From Chitinophaga sp. 180180018-3 (GTDB taxonomy: Bacteria; Bacteroidota; Bacteroidia; Chitinophagales; Chitinophagaceae), in NCBI RefSeq assembly GCF_037893185.1, contig NZ_CP140772.1, positions 1,302,001 through 1,366,000 of the forward strand: a stretch of 64,000 bases of DNA, given 5' to 3'. The position numbers and the translations under genes were made by a program. Under the pieces are notes generated by a model, which worked only from the letters and a program-made list of their open reading frames with translations, ran no database searches and was not told where the DNA came from. Every line of letters begins with the position of its first letter. The first letter of the stretch is position 1. Positions 8,419-17,438 of the stretch are shown here, in pieces.

Positions 8419-9575
8419 TTTTGATGCAGTTCAGATTGTAAAGCCAAATTTTCGCTGGTATCTTCATTCGTATTATCACTAACACACACCAGTTTGTAAA
8501 AAGCATTTTTCCCTTTCTTATGATAAGTTAGCTTCATGGTTTTACCTTGTGTAGTCGTGATAGTGTTACCATCATTAATGATGGTTTGTAATTTTCTGCC
8601 GATTGTTTCCATTCTGATTTTCAACTTTGATCCTAGCGCGTTACAAAGGTCAGCTCGCGAAATTTCCATATCTGGCACCGCTATTTCAAGAATAGACGAA
8701 AGTATTGTTTCATACTGGCTGAATTCAGTTTCCCCATCAGGCTTTTCGCATCTAATCAACGTCTGCACTTTTTCATCAAATGTAACATAGATACTAGGTG
8801 GCTTTTTGCGATTCCTCGTCTTCTTAAACCGAACCTCAAAAATATCTTCATCGTCATCTGATTTCACATTCCGAATAGCTATAGCAGTTGTTGCTTTATT
8901 CTCCAATTCCGTACCTACGTGTCCTCTTGCTTTATCGCTACCGGGGTTTTCGTGAATAACTGCCAGGAAAGTACAGTTCTGTTTATCACACATGGCATTG
9001 ATCCAGTCTATCAGCTCAAATGCTGATGAAGCAGAATTTATTTCGGCAATGCAGTCCGTTATAACATCGAGCGCGATAAACAAGTGTCCTTTGATGCCAT
9101 TTCGACGCTTTTCAACGTATTTTTTCAGCACCTCCATCCTATAGGGCCGTGGGATATTGATTAATGAAACAGGGATAAAATTATCTGAAATTTCCAGTTT
9201 ATTATATCCAGCTACTTTATGCACTTCTTGCACTGCAAATGGGAATTGATCCCGGATATTTCGCTCCGTATCTACGTATAAGACGGTAGTTGGTATCTGT
9301 TCATTGGTTGTAAATCCTAATTTATCAAAATCCGCCGCACTCTTTTTGGGTGGCGGCATTATTGCAGAACAGATAATTTGGGACAACCTACTTTTGTGTA
9401 TGCCTGTTTGTCCTTGCACTACAACAATAGTGTTCCGATGAATAAGATCGCTCTGATCGAGTTTAATTATCGCCGGTGCAGGCGTTACGTTTTGCTGAGA
9501 GTTTTTCTTAACACGTTCAGCGTCTTTTTCAAGTTGTTCCAGGTATTTGGCTACCTGTGATTTCGTTTCATTCAT
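8415..9575 (-). CDS. RepA-like RecA-fold ATPase of mobile elements
   Basis: A 386-residue protein. Residues about 45-70 carry a P-loop of the form GQTGIHKS, a variant seen in Bacteroidetes mobile-element ATPases. A Walker B-like strand (LFIALDVITDC) and a downstream VIHENPG...GHVGTELENKA block resemble the hexameric RepA/DnaB-type helicase fold. The C-terminal part may be a winged-helix domain. Probably a replication or plasmid-like maintenance helicase for the ICE. Its upstream region (9576-9730) holds palindromic repeats. Confidence 0.75.
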   Translation of the reverse strand: MNETKSQVAKYLEQLEKDAERVKKNSQQNVTPAPAIIKLDQSDLIHRNTIVVVQGQTGIHKSRLSQIICSAIMPPPKKSAADFDKLGFTTNEQIPTTVLYVDTERNIRDQFPFAVQEVHKVAGYNKLEISDNFIPVSLINIPRPYRMEVLKKYVEKRRNGIKGHLFIALDVITDCIAEINSASSAFELIDWINAMCDKQNCTFLAVIHENPGSDKARGHVGTELENKATTAIAIRNVKSDDDEDIFEVRFKKTRNRKKPPSIYVTFDEKVQTLIRCEKPDGETEFSQYETILSSILEIAVPDMEISRADLCNALGSKLKIRMETIGRKLQTIINDGNTITTTQGKTMKLTYHKKGKNAFYKLVCVSDNTNEDTSENLALQSELHQN

Positions 9576-9630
9576 ACGGATTAAGAAATTGGGATTTAAA
9601 TTTATAACTTCTTAAAAGGAAAGAATGCTA

Positions 9631-9724
9631 ATTAACCGTTAATGAAAACAACTTTTAATAATTTAGTTATAAAAGCATGTATGTATGTGACGTGCGTATA
9701 GCATATATGCGTGCATACATTCAT
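9631..9724. repeat. Palindromes upstream of the RepA-like ATPase
   Basis: ATTAAC-C-GTTAAT at 9631-9643 is a perfect 6-base inverted repeat. Further on, 9675-9724 is rich in ATGTATG/CATACAT and related alternating purine-pyrimidine words, forming an imperfect long palindrome (atgtatg near 9679, catacat near 9714). Such sequences could be an operator, a replication origin for the adjacent ATPase, or the terminator region of the convergent side. No iteron series was found. Confidence 0.3.
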
Positions 9725-9730
9725 TATGGT

Positions 9731-10093
9731 TTAACAGACATCATTCTCTTGAATCATACTGATAGCATTCAATAAATTTGAAGCTGTGAAAGGTTTATAT
9801 ATTACGTTGAAAGGGTTATTAAGGGTTGGAAAGTTGATACCCATCTCAACAAATCCGAGAAGTAAAAGTATCGGAATTTTAGATGTTGTATTAAGTGATG
9901 AAATGGCGATCAATATTTCACAAGCTCGTTTGTCAAACGTATTAAATCCTAAAACAATCAGGTTTGTTTTTGCATTTATATTCTTAAAATCTTCCTTATC
10001 AATGATTATTTCCAGATCAAATTTATTCTTCAATATAATAGAGTATATTTTCCTATTCTCTTCATTTGCCTCAAATAATTTAACTGATTTCAT
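9731..10093 (-). CDS. Pseudo-receiver protein lacking the phosphoacceptor
   Basis: A 120-residue protein if started at the internal Met (MKSVKLFEANEENRK), which fits the domain start. The longer frame to 10135 adds only 14 residues. The fold order is that of a receiver and the conserved Lys-Pro is present (VIYKPFT). The acidic pocket is EANEE and the phosphoacceptor position is glycine (LIVLGFN), so it should not be phosphorylated conventionally. It lies 43 bases beyond the ancestral stop of the broken AraC gene and may share its transcript. Confidence 0.6.
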   Translation of the reverse strand: MKSVKLFEANEENRKIYSIILKNKFDLEIIIDKEDFKNINAKTNLIVLGFNTFDKRACEILIAISSLNTTSKIPILLLLGFVEMGINFPTLNNPFNVIYKPFTASNLLNAISMIQENDVC

Positions 10094-10136
10094 GGTCATT
10101 AGTTTGAGTTGAATAATAGCGATTTGCTTGTTCAAA

Positions 10137-11068
10137 TTAAATGGACAAAATATCTCCTATTGAACATTCAAAATAATTCTCAAAATCACTTTCAAAGAAT
10201 GCCCGATTTCTATACCCTAAGTTACGGGCAATCTCGTCAAGTTTTTTGTAGGACCCGGCCAACCACCGAAGGCCGTCATTAACTTTTCCTGGTGAATGTA
10301 GTCATGAAGAGCGATATTAAAATAACTCTCAAAACCATCGCGCAATGTTTGAACCGATATACTGTAATCTTTTGCGACCCACTCATAAGAAGTAAACAAT
10401 AATGGCTGTATTTGCGCTCGCTCCCGTATTAGTTGAAGAATCGATTTTGTTGTTTTTATAAGTTGATATTTGCGGTCTTTATTTCCATTCTGGTACCAGT
10501 AGCAATCGAGCAGATTTTTAAAATTCCTTTCTTGGTAAAATTCAGCGCACCTACCGACAAATTTACACGATAAAACCCTCTTAATTATTCTGAAAGATAC
10601 GGGGCTTATCGGATAGGGCAATTCATTGATAATTTTAGATAGGTGTGATCCGTCAGGGTTAGTAGAAGAGGCGTTAGTATTATCTATAAAGTTAATATGA
10701 AAGCTGATAGCATTTCCTGGCAACGGCCATGCTGTATATTCTGCTGCTGGCAGGTAGAATAGGGTACAATCATCCAGGATAATAGTTTGGCCTTGCTCCA
10801 GCCTTGCTGGAATTCTTCGCGCCAACCAAAAATGAAGTGCCCAGGTATCTTTTATTGCAAAAGGATATAAAAGTGTGAGGTCCGACAACCATATTCTATG
10901 AACCCATCCGGTAAATTTCCTGCCGGGTATTTTCTGATCCAGTATTATACCATCATCGCCATGTGTAAACCTTGCAAGGGCGCCGGGTATCAAGTAGTAT
11001 CTGTAACCATCAGGAACTATTAACGGTGGCTCGAAAAAATCGTCCGAGGCTTCAATGGGAAGGATCAT
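10137..11068 (-). pseudogene. AraC-family regulator broken by a frameshift in the HTH region
   Basis: The intact frame runs from 11068 to 10217 (283 residues) and ends in a non-conserved tail (FGGWPGPTKNLTRLPVT). Reading the adjacent frame from about 10273 restores an AraC second helix-turn-helix: LRWLAGSYKKLDEIARN, then LGYRNRAFFESDFENYF, ending at a stop at 10137-10139. One base is therefore missing near 10270-10275. The first HTH (WVAKDYSISVQTLRDGFESY) is intact. The gene is divergent from the susC-like gene and probably once regulated it. It could be a true pseudogene or an assembly error. Confidence 0.75.
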
Positions 11069-11213
11069 TTGGGATAAGGTTTGGGTGTTTAGGGTTTATC
11101 CGGGTCTGCCACATATTTCTACATCCCTGTAACTTAACAATTTTTGAATGTACGAAAATTTACGTATATTTTCTTCCACTTTTTCCCAAAAAAGTTCCCC
11201 AACCGTGTACCAA

Positions 11214-11221
11214 TATTTTTG
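11214..11221 (+). promoter_or_regulatory. Candidate -7 box TATTTTTG for the susC-like gene
   Basis: TATTTTTG matches the Bacteroidetes TAnnTTTG -7 consensus and lies 59 bases upstream of ATG 11281. No clear TTG -33 box is seen at the usual spacing, so the promoter may depend on an activator or an alternative sigma factor. Confidence 0.4.
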
Positions 11222-11280
11222 TGTTTCGATCACTATAAGGATGTGCGCGCCGAAATCTTTTATCAATCAAACTAACTTCA

Positions 11281-14200
11281 ATGAGGAAAATAATGCTCTT
11301 ATTCGGGGTATTCTGTATTGCGCTACATGCTTATTCATCTGATGCAGGTAGGGAACCGGAGCCCAAAATTACTATAAGTGGAACATACACATTAAAAGCT
11401 GTATTCGACATTATACGTTCACAAACCGGAAAGCAAGTTGCTTATGCTTCCGACTTACTCAACGATAAAAAGAAGGTCCAGGTAAACTTTTCTGCTACTC
11501 CGTTGCAGGAAGTGTTGACCACACTTTTAAAAGACCACAAGCTCTCCTGGAAACAATCCGATGAATATATTACTTTGTACCGTACCAATGAAAAACCACC
11601 CACTTCCGAAATACCTATTGGTAAAGATACCGTTCCGCGTTTTTCAGTAAGCGGAAAGGTCACTGATTCGGTCGGCTCCCCCCTTGCGGGAGCCTCCGTT
11701 CAGGTGCAAGGCAGCACTATCGGTACTGCTACAGATGCCAGCGGAAATTTTACGCTGGATGGGCTGAAACCAAACACTATACTTCTTATTGGTTATACTG
11801 GTTATTTGCCTGCACATCTTTCTGTATCTGGCAGTAAAAGTATTCAAGTCGCATTACAGCAAACGGTTACCGAGCTGGAAGGCGTTTCAGTTTATTCCAC
11901 CGGTTATCAAACGGTACCTAAAGAAAGAGCCACTGGATCATTCGTACAGGTAAGTAACCAATTATATAATCGAAGCGTTGGGCCAAATGTATTAAACCGA
12001 TTAGAGGGTATTACTAGTAGTGTGTCTTTTAATAAAAATGGAAATCTTCAGCAAGGTCAATCCTCAATATCTATCAGGGGTAGGAGTACTATTTTGGGAA
12101 ATGCCGAGCCTCTTATTGTACTAGACAATTTTCCATTTTCAGGGGACATAAATTCATTAAATCCTAATGACATCGAATCAGTGACGATACTCCGCGATGC
12201 CGCTTCCGCTTCAATTTGGGGTACCAGGGCTGCAAATGGAGTAATTGTAATTACAACCAAAAAAGGTGTGTCAAATTCTCGACCAACAATTAGCCTTAAT
12301 GCCAATGCCACGGTATCTCAAAAGCCGAATCTATTCTACACACCCCAAATGAGTAGCTCAGAGTACGTAGATGCAGAAAAATTCCTTTTTTCAAAAGGCG
12401 CATACGATATTTATTTAGGGTTGATCCCCTATTTATATAGTTCAGATGTAGTCAATTTTTTATGGTTAGAAAAGAACGGAATAATTTCAAATATTGAATC
12501 AGTGACGAGGATTAAAGAGATTTCAAACACTGATATTAGAAATGATGTGAGTAAGTATATCTATAAACCACTAATACAACAACAATATTCCATTGGTATT
12601 TCCGGTGGCAATAATTGGAACAAATACTACTACTCTTTGGGATATGACGGCGATAATGGGCAGATCGTAAAGAATAACTCCAAAAGATTTACTGTTAATG
12701 GAAGAAATTCGTTTGTACTTGTAAAAAATAAACTTGAACTATCATCAGGTTTAATATACTCAAAAACACAAAATCATAGCACAGCAATCCCAAGTAGTTA
12801 TAAGACACCCTATGGTAAACTAAAAAATTCCGATGGAAGGAACGATATAATATCAGGGAATTTTCGACGCGCATATACTGATACAGCAGGATCGGGACTG
12901 CTCATGAACTGGGACTATAGACCACTAGATGATATTAACGAAGTTGATTTAAATAGTAACATCAACGAGTTTATAGGCAATGTAGATTTGAAATATTCGC
13001 TTTGTAAAACTTTAAATTTGCATTTGCTTTATCAATATTCAAAAGGTGAAAATGAAAACAGCAATTACTTTAGTGAAAATTCGTATTTAGCGCGAAATAT
13101 AATTAACAGTTTTTCCCAAGTCAATAATCGAGAGGTAATATATCAGATCCCTAAAGGAGCAATTCTCGATTTTGCACAAACCACACATGAATCAAATGAT
13201 TTTAGAGTTAATCTAACTTATTCTAAGAATATTCTGAAACATTCAATTAATGCAATTGCTGGTGCAGAAAAAAGATCAAATAAAATTCTTCTCGCTCCGA
13301 ATCAAAGGATGTATGGATATGATAAACAAAATGAATCTTATGTACAAATGGATTATACCAAATCCTATCTGCAAGTGACCGGCAATACAGCAGCGATCCC
13401 CAATAATTCATTCGGTATTCTTCGGCAGCAACAAGTTGATAATAACATTTCGTACTTTTTTAACGGTAGTTATAACTATAATAACCGTTACACAGCTTCT
13501 ATTAGTGTCAGAAAAGATGAATCAAATATTTTCGGTGTCAACACAAATCAGAAAGGTGTGCCTCTTTATTCAGCAGGATTTGCGTGGTCAATAAGTAAAG
13601 AGGAATTTTATCATTTTAAAGAACTTCCAAGTTTAAAGATACGACTTACCTATGGCTATAACGGAAATCTTGATAAGCGTACAACAGCATACCTAACCGC
13701 TACCTCTTATATAAATCTATTTAATAACCCTAGTGTTTTTATTTCAAGTGCGCCAAACCCTAATCTTACTTGGGAAAAAATATCAATGGCAAATGTCGCT
13801 ATTGATTTTGCATCGACTAACAGTGTAGTTTCAGGATCGATTGAGTATTTCAAGAAACATGGAGTAAATATGATAGGGATTAGTCCCCTAGCACCGTCAG
13901 ATGGAATTTCTCAATACCGTGGTAATAACGCAAATATGAAAGGAAGTGGAATTGATCTTTCTCTAACAACTATTAACCTGGATGCATCAATAAAATGGGT
14001 GACCAATTTGCTTATAAGTTATGCTACCGATGAAGTTACGAAATTTAAAACGAAGCCTGGATCGGTAAGCAGCTATATGTTATATGGAATTAACCCGATC
14101 GAAGGGAATCCAGTTTATTCAATTTATAGCTATAAGTGGGGCGGACTTGATCCGCTAAACGGTGATCCTATTGGAATTGTTGATGGAAAGCCTAGTAAAG

Positions 14201-14766
14201 ACTATTCCGCTATTACGGGCACGAATGACAATGCTACTCTTCGGTTTCATGGTTCAGCGGTACCGACAACAAATATGAGCATACGAAATACGTTTACTTA
14301 TAAGCAGATTGATCTTTCTTTTAATGTAACAGGTAAATTCGGGTATTATTTTAGAAGAAATTCTTTGGACTATGGAAGTATCCTAAATCCAGCCGTACCT
14401 TTAAATTTCTACAATCCTGATTATGGAAAACGTTGGAAAGCACCTGGAGATGAATTGAGAACAAACGTTCCATCAATTGTATATCCTGATAATCCCTCTC
14501 GAAGTAACCTTTACTCATTGTCCGAAATAAACGTTGAAAAAGGAGATCACGTAAGGCTGCAAGATATTCAATTATCCTATTTACTTCCTACAGAAAGAAT
14601 AATGCGTTTTGTAAATGAACTGCGTTTATACGCCTATATTAATAATGTTGGTCTATTATGGCGCTCCAATAAGTTTAGTATTGATCCAGATTTTATACCA
14701 GGAAACTTTATAAGCTATCCAACCCCGAGATCGTATTCATTAGGTATAAGTGTAAAATTTAAATGA
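11281..14766 (+). CDS. SusC/RagA-type TonB-dependent outer membrane transporter with STN domain
   Basis: A 1161-residue protein. It has a signal peptide (MRKIMLLFGVFCIALHAYSS), then an STN signalling domain at about 30-100 (TLKAVFDIIRSQTGKQVAYA). A carboxypeptidase-regulatory-like domain follows (VSGKVTDSVGSPLAGASVQV), then the plug (near 205-320, ITTKKGV) and a long beta barrel ending in LGISVKFK. SusC proteins import large oligosaccharides or peptides with a SusD lid, using TonB energy. The STN domain usually talks to a FecR anti-sigma factor, but no FecI/FecR pair is adjacent; the nearest starts at 19390. The partner SusD gene follows after 6 bases. Confidence 0.95.
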   Translation: MRKIMLLFGVFCIALHAYSSDAGREPEPKITISGTYTLKAVFDIIRSQTGKQVAYASDLLNDKKKVQVNFSATPLQEVLTTLLKDHKLSWKQSDEYITLYRTNEKPPTSEIPIGKDTVPRFSVSGKVTDSVGSPLAGASVQVQGSTIGTATDASGNFTLDGLKPNTILLIGYTGYLPAHLSVSGSKSIQVALQQTVTELEGVSVYSTGYQTVPKERATGSFVQVSNQLYNRSVGPNVLNRLEGITSSVSFNKNGNLQQGQSSISIRGRSTILGNAEPLIVLDNFPFSGDINSLNPNDIESVTILRDAASASIWGTRAANGVIVITTKKGVSNSRPTISLNANATVSQKPNLFYTPQMSSSEYVDAEKFLFSKGAYDIYLGLIPYLYSSDVVNFLWLEKNGIISNIESVTRIKEISNTDIRNDVSKYIYKPLIQQQYSIGISGGNNWNKYYYSLGYDGDNGQIVKNNSKRFTVNGRNSFVLVKNKLELSSGLIYSKTQNHSTAIPSSYKTPYGKLKNSDGRNDIISGNFRRAYTDTAGSGLLMNWDYRPLDDINEVDLNSNINEFIGNVDLKYSLCKTLNLHLLYQYSKGENENSNYFSENSYLARNIINSFSQVNNREVIYQIPKGAILDFAQTTHESNDFRVNLTYSKNILKHSINAIAGAEKRSNKILLAPNQRMYGYDKQNESYVQMDYTKSYLQVTGNTAAIPNNSFGILRQQQVDNNISYFFNGSYNYNNRYTASISVRKDESNIFGVNTNQKGVPLYSAGFAWSISKEEFYHFKELPSLKIRLTYGYNGNLDKRTTAYLTATSYINLFNNPSVFISSAPNPNLTWEKISMANVAIDFASTNSVVSGSIEYFKKHGVNMIGISPLAPSDGISQYRGNNANMKGSGIDLSLTTINLDASIKWVTNLLISYATDEVTKFKTKPGSVSSYMLYGINPIEGNPVYSIYSYKWGGLDPLNGDPIGIVDGKPSKDYSAITGTNDNATLRFHGSAVPTTNMSIRNTFTYKQIDLSFNVTGKFGYYFRRNSLDYGSILNPAVPLNFYNPDYGKRWKAPGDELRTNVPSIVYPDNPSRSNLYSLSEINVEKGDHVRLQDIQLSYLLPTERIMRFVNELRLYAYINNVGLLWRSNKFSIDPDFIPGNFISYPTPRSYSLGISVKFK

Positions 14767-14772
14767 ATCACT

Positions 14773-16179
14773 ATGTTGAAATTTTCAATACATATAATTG
14801 CAATAATGGCACTTTCCGCAATGATTTCCTGTAGTAAGGATTTCCTTAATGAAAAGCCTAGCACTGATTTGGTTATCCCAAATAGTTTGTCTGATTTAGA
14901 TTTGATGTTGGAAGATATAAATACCACCTTCTCTTTCAGTCCAGAAATCGGAGAATTTTCAGCAGACGATTACTATTTGCCGAGTTTGGCAAGTTGGCAA
15001 GCATTCGGTGATACAAAAATTAGGAATTGTTATGTCTGGAATGCTGATATTTATGAAGGGCTTACTGATATTGACGACTGGAATGTGCCTTATAAGCAGA
15101 TTTTTAGTTGTAACAATATTTTTAAAGTACTTTCAAATATTAATATAACTGATGAAAATAGGAATCAGTGGAAGGGAATAAAGGGTAGTGCTCATTTCTT
15201 ACGGGCCTATGCGTATTTTAACCTAACTCAAATTTTTTGTCTTGCTTACGATTCCACTACAGCAAAAGAAAATCTAGGACTTCCAATTAAAACTGATCCT
15301 GATATAAACAAGAAGGTAAAAAGATCAAATTTATTTCAAACATATAATCAAATAATTTCGGATCTACAAGAAGCGGAATTAAATATCTTTCGCGATTTTA
15401 ATGATAAGAAACCATATAGACCAACACTTCTTACCGTATATTCCTTGTTTGCAAGAGTGTATTTGGTAATGGGAAATCATGAAAAGGCTGGTCTGTATGC
15501 TAACAAAGTTATTTCATTGAAAAATACTTTGATTAAATTTTCAACACTTAGTAAAACAGCCAGAAATCCTTGGCCCGTTTTGCCACAAAATATAAATCCA
15601 GAAATGATTTTTTATGACAGATTTGTTAGAAATTTCTATTTATCCTCTTCAAATTCTGCTTTAATTGTCGATAGCAATTTAATCAAGCTGTATGAACCTA
15701 ATGACCTTAGAAAAACTATTTATTTTCGTTCAATTGGAAATAACTCGCTTTCTTTGAAAGCCAGTTATATTAACACTTCTTATTGTTTTACTGGGTTAGC
15801 TCTCGATGAAATGTATTTAATAAGTGCTGAATCATCTGCAAGGGCAGGTGATTTTCATAGTGCAATGAAAACATTAAATATACTATTGAAATCAAGGTGG
15901 GACGTTGATGCAAATGGGCAATCAATGTATGTGGATAAAAATGCCTCAGATAGCAAAGAGGCATTGTCTATTATTATCTCTGAAAGGAGGAAAGAACTTG
16001 CATTTCGAGGAATAAGGTGGACAGACATTAAAAGATTAAATATAGAAGGATACCAAATTACTATAAAGAGAATTTTAGACAATAAAGAATATTCATTACA
16101 ACCAAATGATAAAAAGTATGCTTTGCCTATTCCAAAAAATGAAATTGATCTAGGAGGTATTGAACAGAATGAACGGTGA
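14773..16179 (+). CDS. SusD/RagB-type surface lipoprotein
   Basis: A 468-residue lipoprotein with signal peptide and lipobox (MALSAMISCSKDF, lipidated Cys at about residue 17). It has the SusD TPR-like helices (IKGSAHFLRAYAYFNLTQIF) and the C-terminal RagB/SusD region with ISERRKELAFRGIRWTDIKR. It would form the lid over the SusC channel on the cell surface and choose the ligand. It begins 6 bases after the susC stop and ends at a strong hairpin terminator. The ligand cannot be told from sequence; no glycosidase or peptidase gene accompanies the pair. Confidence 0.95.
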   Translation: MLKFSIHIIAIMALSAMISCSKDFLNEKPSTDLVIPNSLSDLDLMLEDINTTFSFSPEIGEFSADDYYLPSLASWQAFGDTKIRNCYVWNADIYEGLTDIDDWNVPYKQIFSCNNIFKVLSNINITDENRNQWKGIKGSAHFLRAYAYFNLTQIFCLAYDSTTAKENLGLPIKTDPDINKKVKRSNLFQTYNQIISDLQEAELNIFRDFNDKKPYRPTLLTVYSLFARVYLVMGNHEKAGLYANKVISLKNTLIKFSTLSKTARNPWPVLPQNINPEMIFYDRFVRNFYLSSSNSALIVDSNLIKLYEPNDLRKTIYFRSIGNNSLSLKASYINTSYCFTGLALDEMYLISAESSARAGDFHSAMKTLNILLKSRWDVDANGQSMYVDKNASDSKEALSIIISERRKELAFRGIRWTDIKRLNIEGYQITIKRILDNKEYSLQPNDKKYALPIPKNEIDLGGIEQNER

Positions 16180-16191
16180 TAGTATAAAAGA

Positions 16192-16227
16192 AATACCCGA
16201 AAGCATTTGCTTCCGGGTATTTTTTTT
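16192..16227. terminator. Rho-independent terminator between convergent susD-like and peptide genes
   Basis: AATACCCG, an internal mismatch, AAGC, loop ATTT, GCTT, CGGGTATT, then a T run at 16219-16227. On the other strand the hairpin is followed by TTTCTTTT, so it probably stops transcription from both sides. Confidence 0.8.
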
Positions 16228-16483
16228 ACAATTGAACGCGGTTTCCACTGCATTGAACAAAAGTACCGTCAGCCTTTTTTACATAGCGGCACGTTGCCTG
16301 AGCATTAGGATTGCACCCGTAGTCGTCCAGATAGGTTCCGGGAATCTGAAAACTAGGGTTGTCTATTGGTTGAGTATAACCAATGGGAGCGGTTGCACAA
16401 AGTGGGTCATCTGCAAATGCAAATGCTGATAAGGTACCCAACACTAAGGCTGCGGATGCCATTAAAACTTTAATTTTTTTCAT
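16226..16483 (-). CDS. Secreted four-cysteine peptide, DUF6520-like
   Basis: An 85-residue protein with a signal peptide (MKKIKVLMASAALVLGTLSA) and a mature part of about 60 residues. It shows four cysteines in the contexts PLCATAP, YGCNP, ATCRYV and VQCSG. It is a clear paralogue of the next gene upstream, which keeps all four cysteines and the phrases QPIDNP, IPGTY and CRYVKK. The layout matches small secreted Bacteroidetes proteins of the DUF6520 type (name from memory). A MauE/DoxX-like membrane protein is encoded just upstream on the same strand. Function unknown. Confidence 0.75.
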   Translation of the reverse strand: MKKIKVLMASAALVLGTLSAFAFADDPLCATAPIGYTQPIDNPSFQIPGTYLDDYGCNPNAQATCRYVKKADGTFVQCSGNRVQL

Positions 16484-16581
16484 AACACTAAAATTTACAT
16501 GGTGATTAAATAGAAATTACAAGTAAGCCTGAAAGGTAGACCACACCTGTTATTTGCGCGCAATAACTATTTTGAAAGGCA

Positions 16582-16845
16582 TTATTTATATAGAATAATT
16601 AAATTTCCTGAACATGCAACGAAATATCCATCCGTTTTTTTGACATACCTGCATATTTCCGTTGTGCTTGGAATGCACAAGTATGTGATGCCATAAGTTC
16701 CGGGAATAATATATGTAGGATTGTCGATAGGTTGAATATATCCCACCGGCGAAATTGCGCATACAGGATCATCCGCAAAAGCAAATGCTGGAATGATGCC
16801 AGACGCCATAGCAAAAATGACAACCAATGTTCTTACTTTTTTCAT
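16582..16845 (-). CDS. Secreted four-cysteine peptide, DUF6520-like paralogue
   Basis: An 87-residue protein with a signal peptide ending near AFA|DDP and cysteines in PVCAISP, YLCIP, EICRYV and VACSG. It aligns along its whole length with the protein at 16226-16483, showing a recent tandem duplication. It starts 13 bases after the stop of the MauE/DoxX-like gene, so the three genes look like one transcript. Two disulfides are likely in the periplasm or outside; the role is unknown. Confidence 0.75.
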   Translation of the reverse strand: MKKVRTLVVIFAMASGIIPAFAFADDPVCAISPVGYIQPIDNPTYIIPGTYGITYLCIPSTTEICRYVKKTDGYFVACSGNLIILYK

Positions 16846-16858
16846 CCTTACCTTATTA

Positions 16859-17311
16859 TTACGTAGCTAGCTGCTTTTGCTTCGGTAGCGTAGGATTTTT
16901 TTGTAAAAAAATGCCAATGATTCCAAGAGCGACATATCCCAGGTTGAACCAAAAATGTTCCGGCCAGTCCATTGCCGCCATAAACCCGCCGCAACTACAC
17001 GGCACCTTGAAATTCTCACGACCAAACCAAATTATGCCGACATACACCGTGAATACAGCCATCAGCGCTGTAGCACCGTAAAGACCCCATTTTCTGGTGC
17101 GCCCTACCGCCATCAGTATGCACAGTACTATTTCAAGTGAAGGAATGAACCAGGTTAAAAAGGGAGCAAACATCGTATCAAACGGCTGATTCCACATTTG
17201 CTGATACGTTTTATCGTAGTGGATCAACTTTGTAACTCCGGCATACATAAGCATAGCAATGTAGAGGAATACAATCACCTCCAGGGCAATGTCGCGTCTT
17301 TTCATGGTCAA
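16859..17311 (-). CDS. MauE/DoxX-like redox-associated membrane protein
   Basis: A 150-residue inner-membrane protein with four hydrophobic segments, near 10-28, 45-65, 75-95 and 120-140. A cysteine motif in a non-membrane loop (VPCSCGGFMAAMDWPEHFWFN region) is typical of MauE/DoxX proteins linked to disulfide or electron transfer. It is first in a minus-strand unit with two four-cysteine secreted peptides, so a role in forming or reducing their disulfides is a reasonable inference. An AraC gene lies upstream. Confidence 0.75.
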   Translation of the reverse strand: MTMKRRDIALEVIVFLYIAMLMYAGVTKLIHYDKTYQQMWNQPFDTMFAPFLTWFIPSLEIVLCILMAVGRTRKWGLYGATALMAVFTVYVGIIWFGRENFKVPCSCGGFMAAMDWPEHFWFNLGYVALGIIGIFLQKNPTLPKQKQLAT

Positions 17312-17438
17312 CGTAAATAAAGGTTTGCAACAATGGGCTTACGATTAGCTGGCAACATAACGTGGTCGTAAATCCAACTCAAAATTCTTTAATTTCTGCT
17401 GCGCCTGGTTGTCATTTCTTGATTGCTGTATTCATGCG

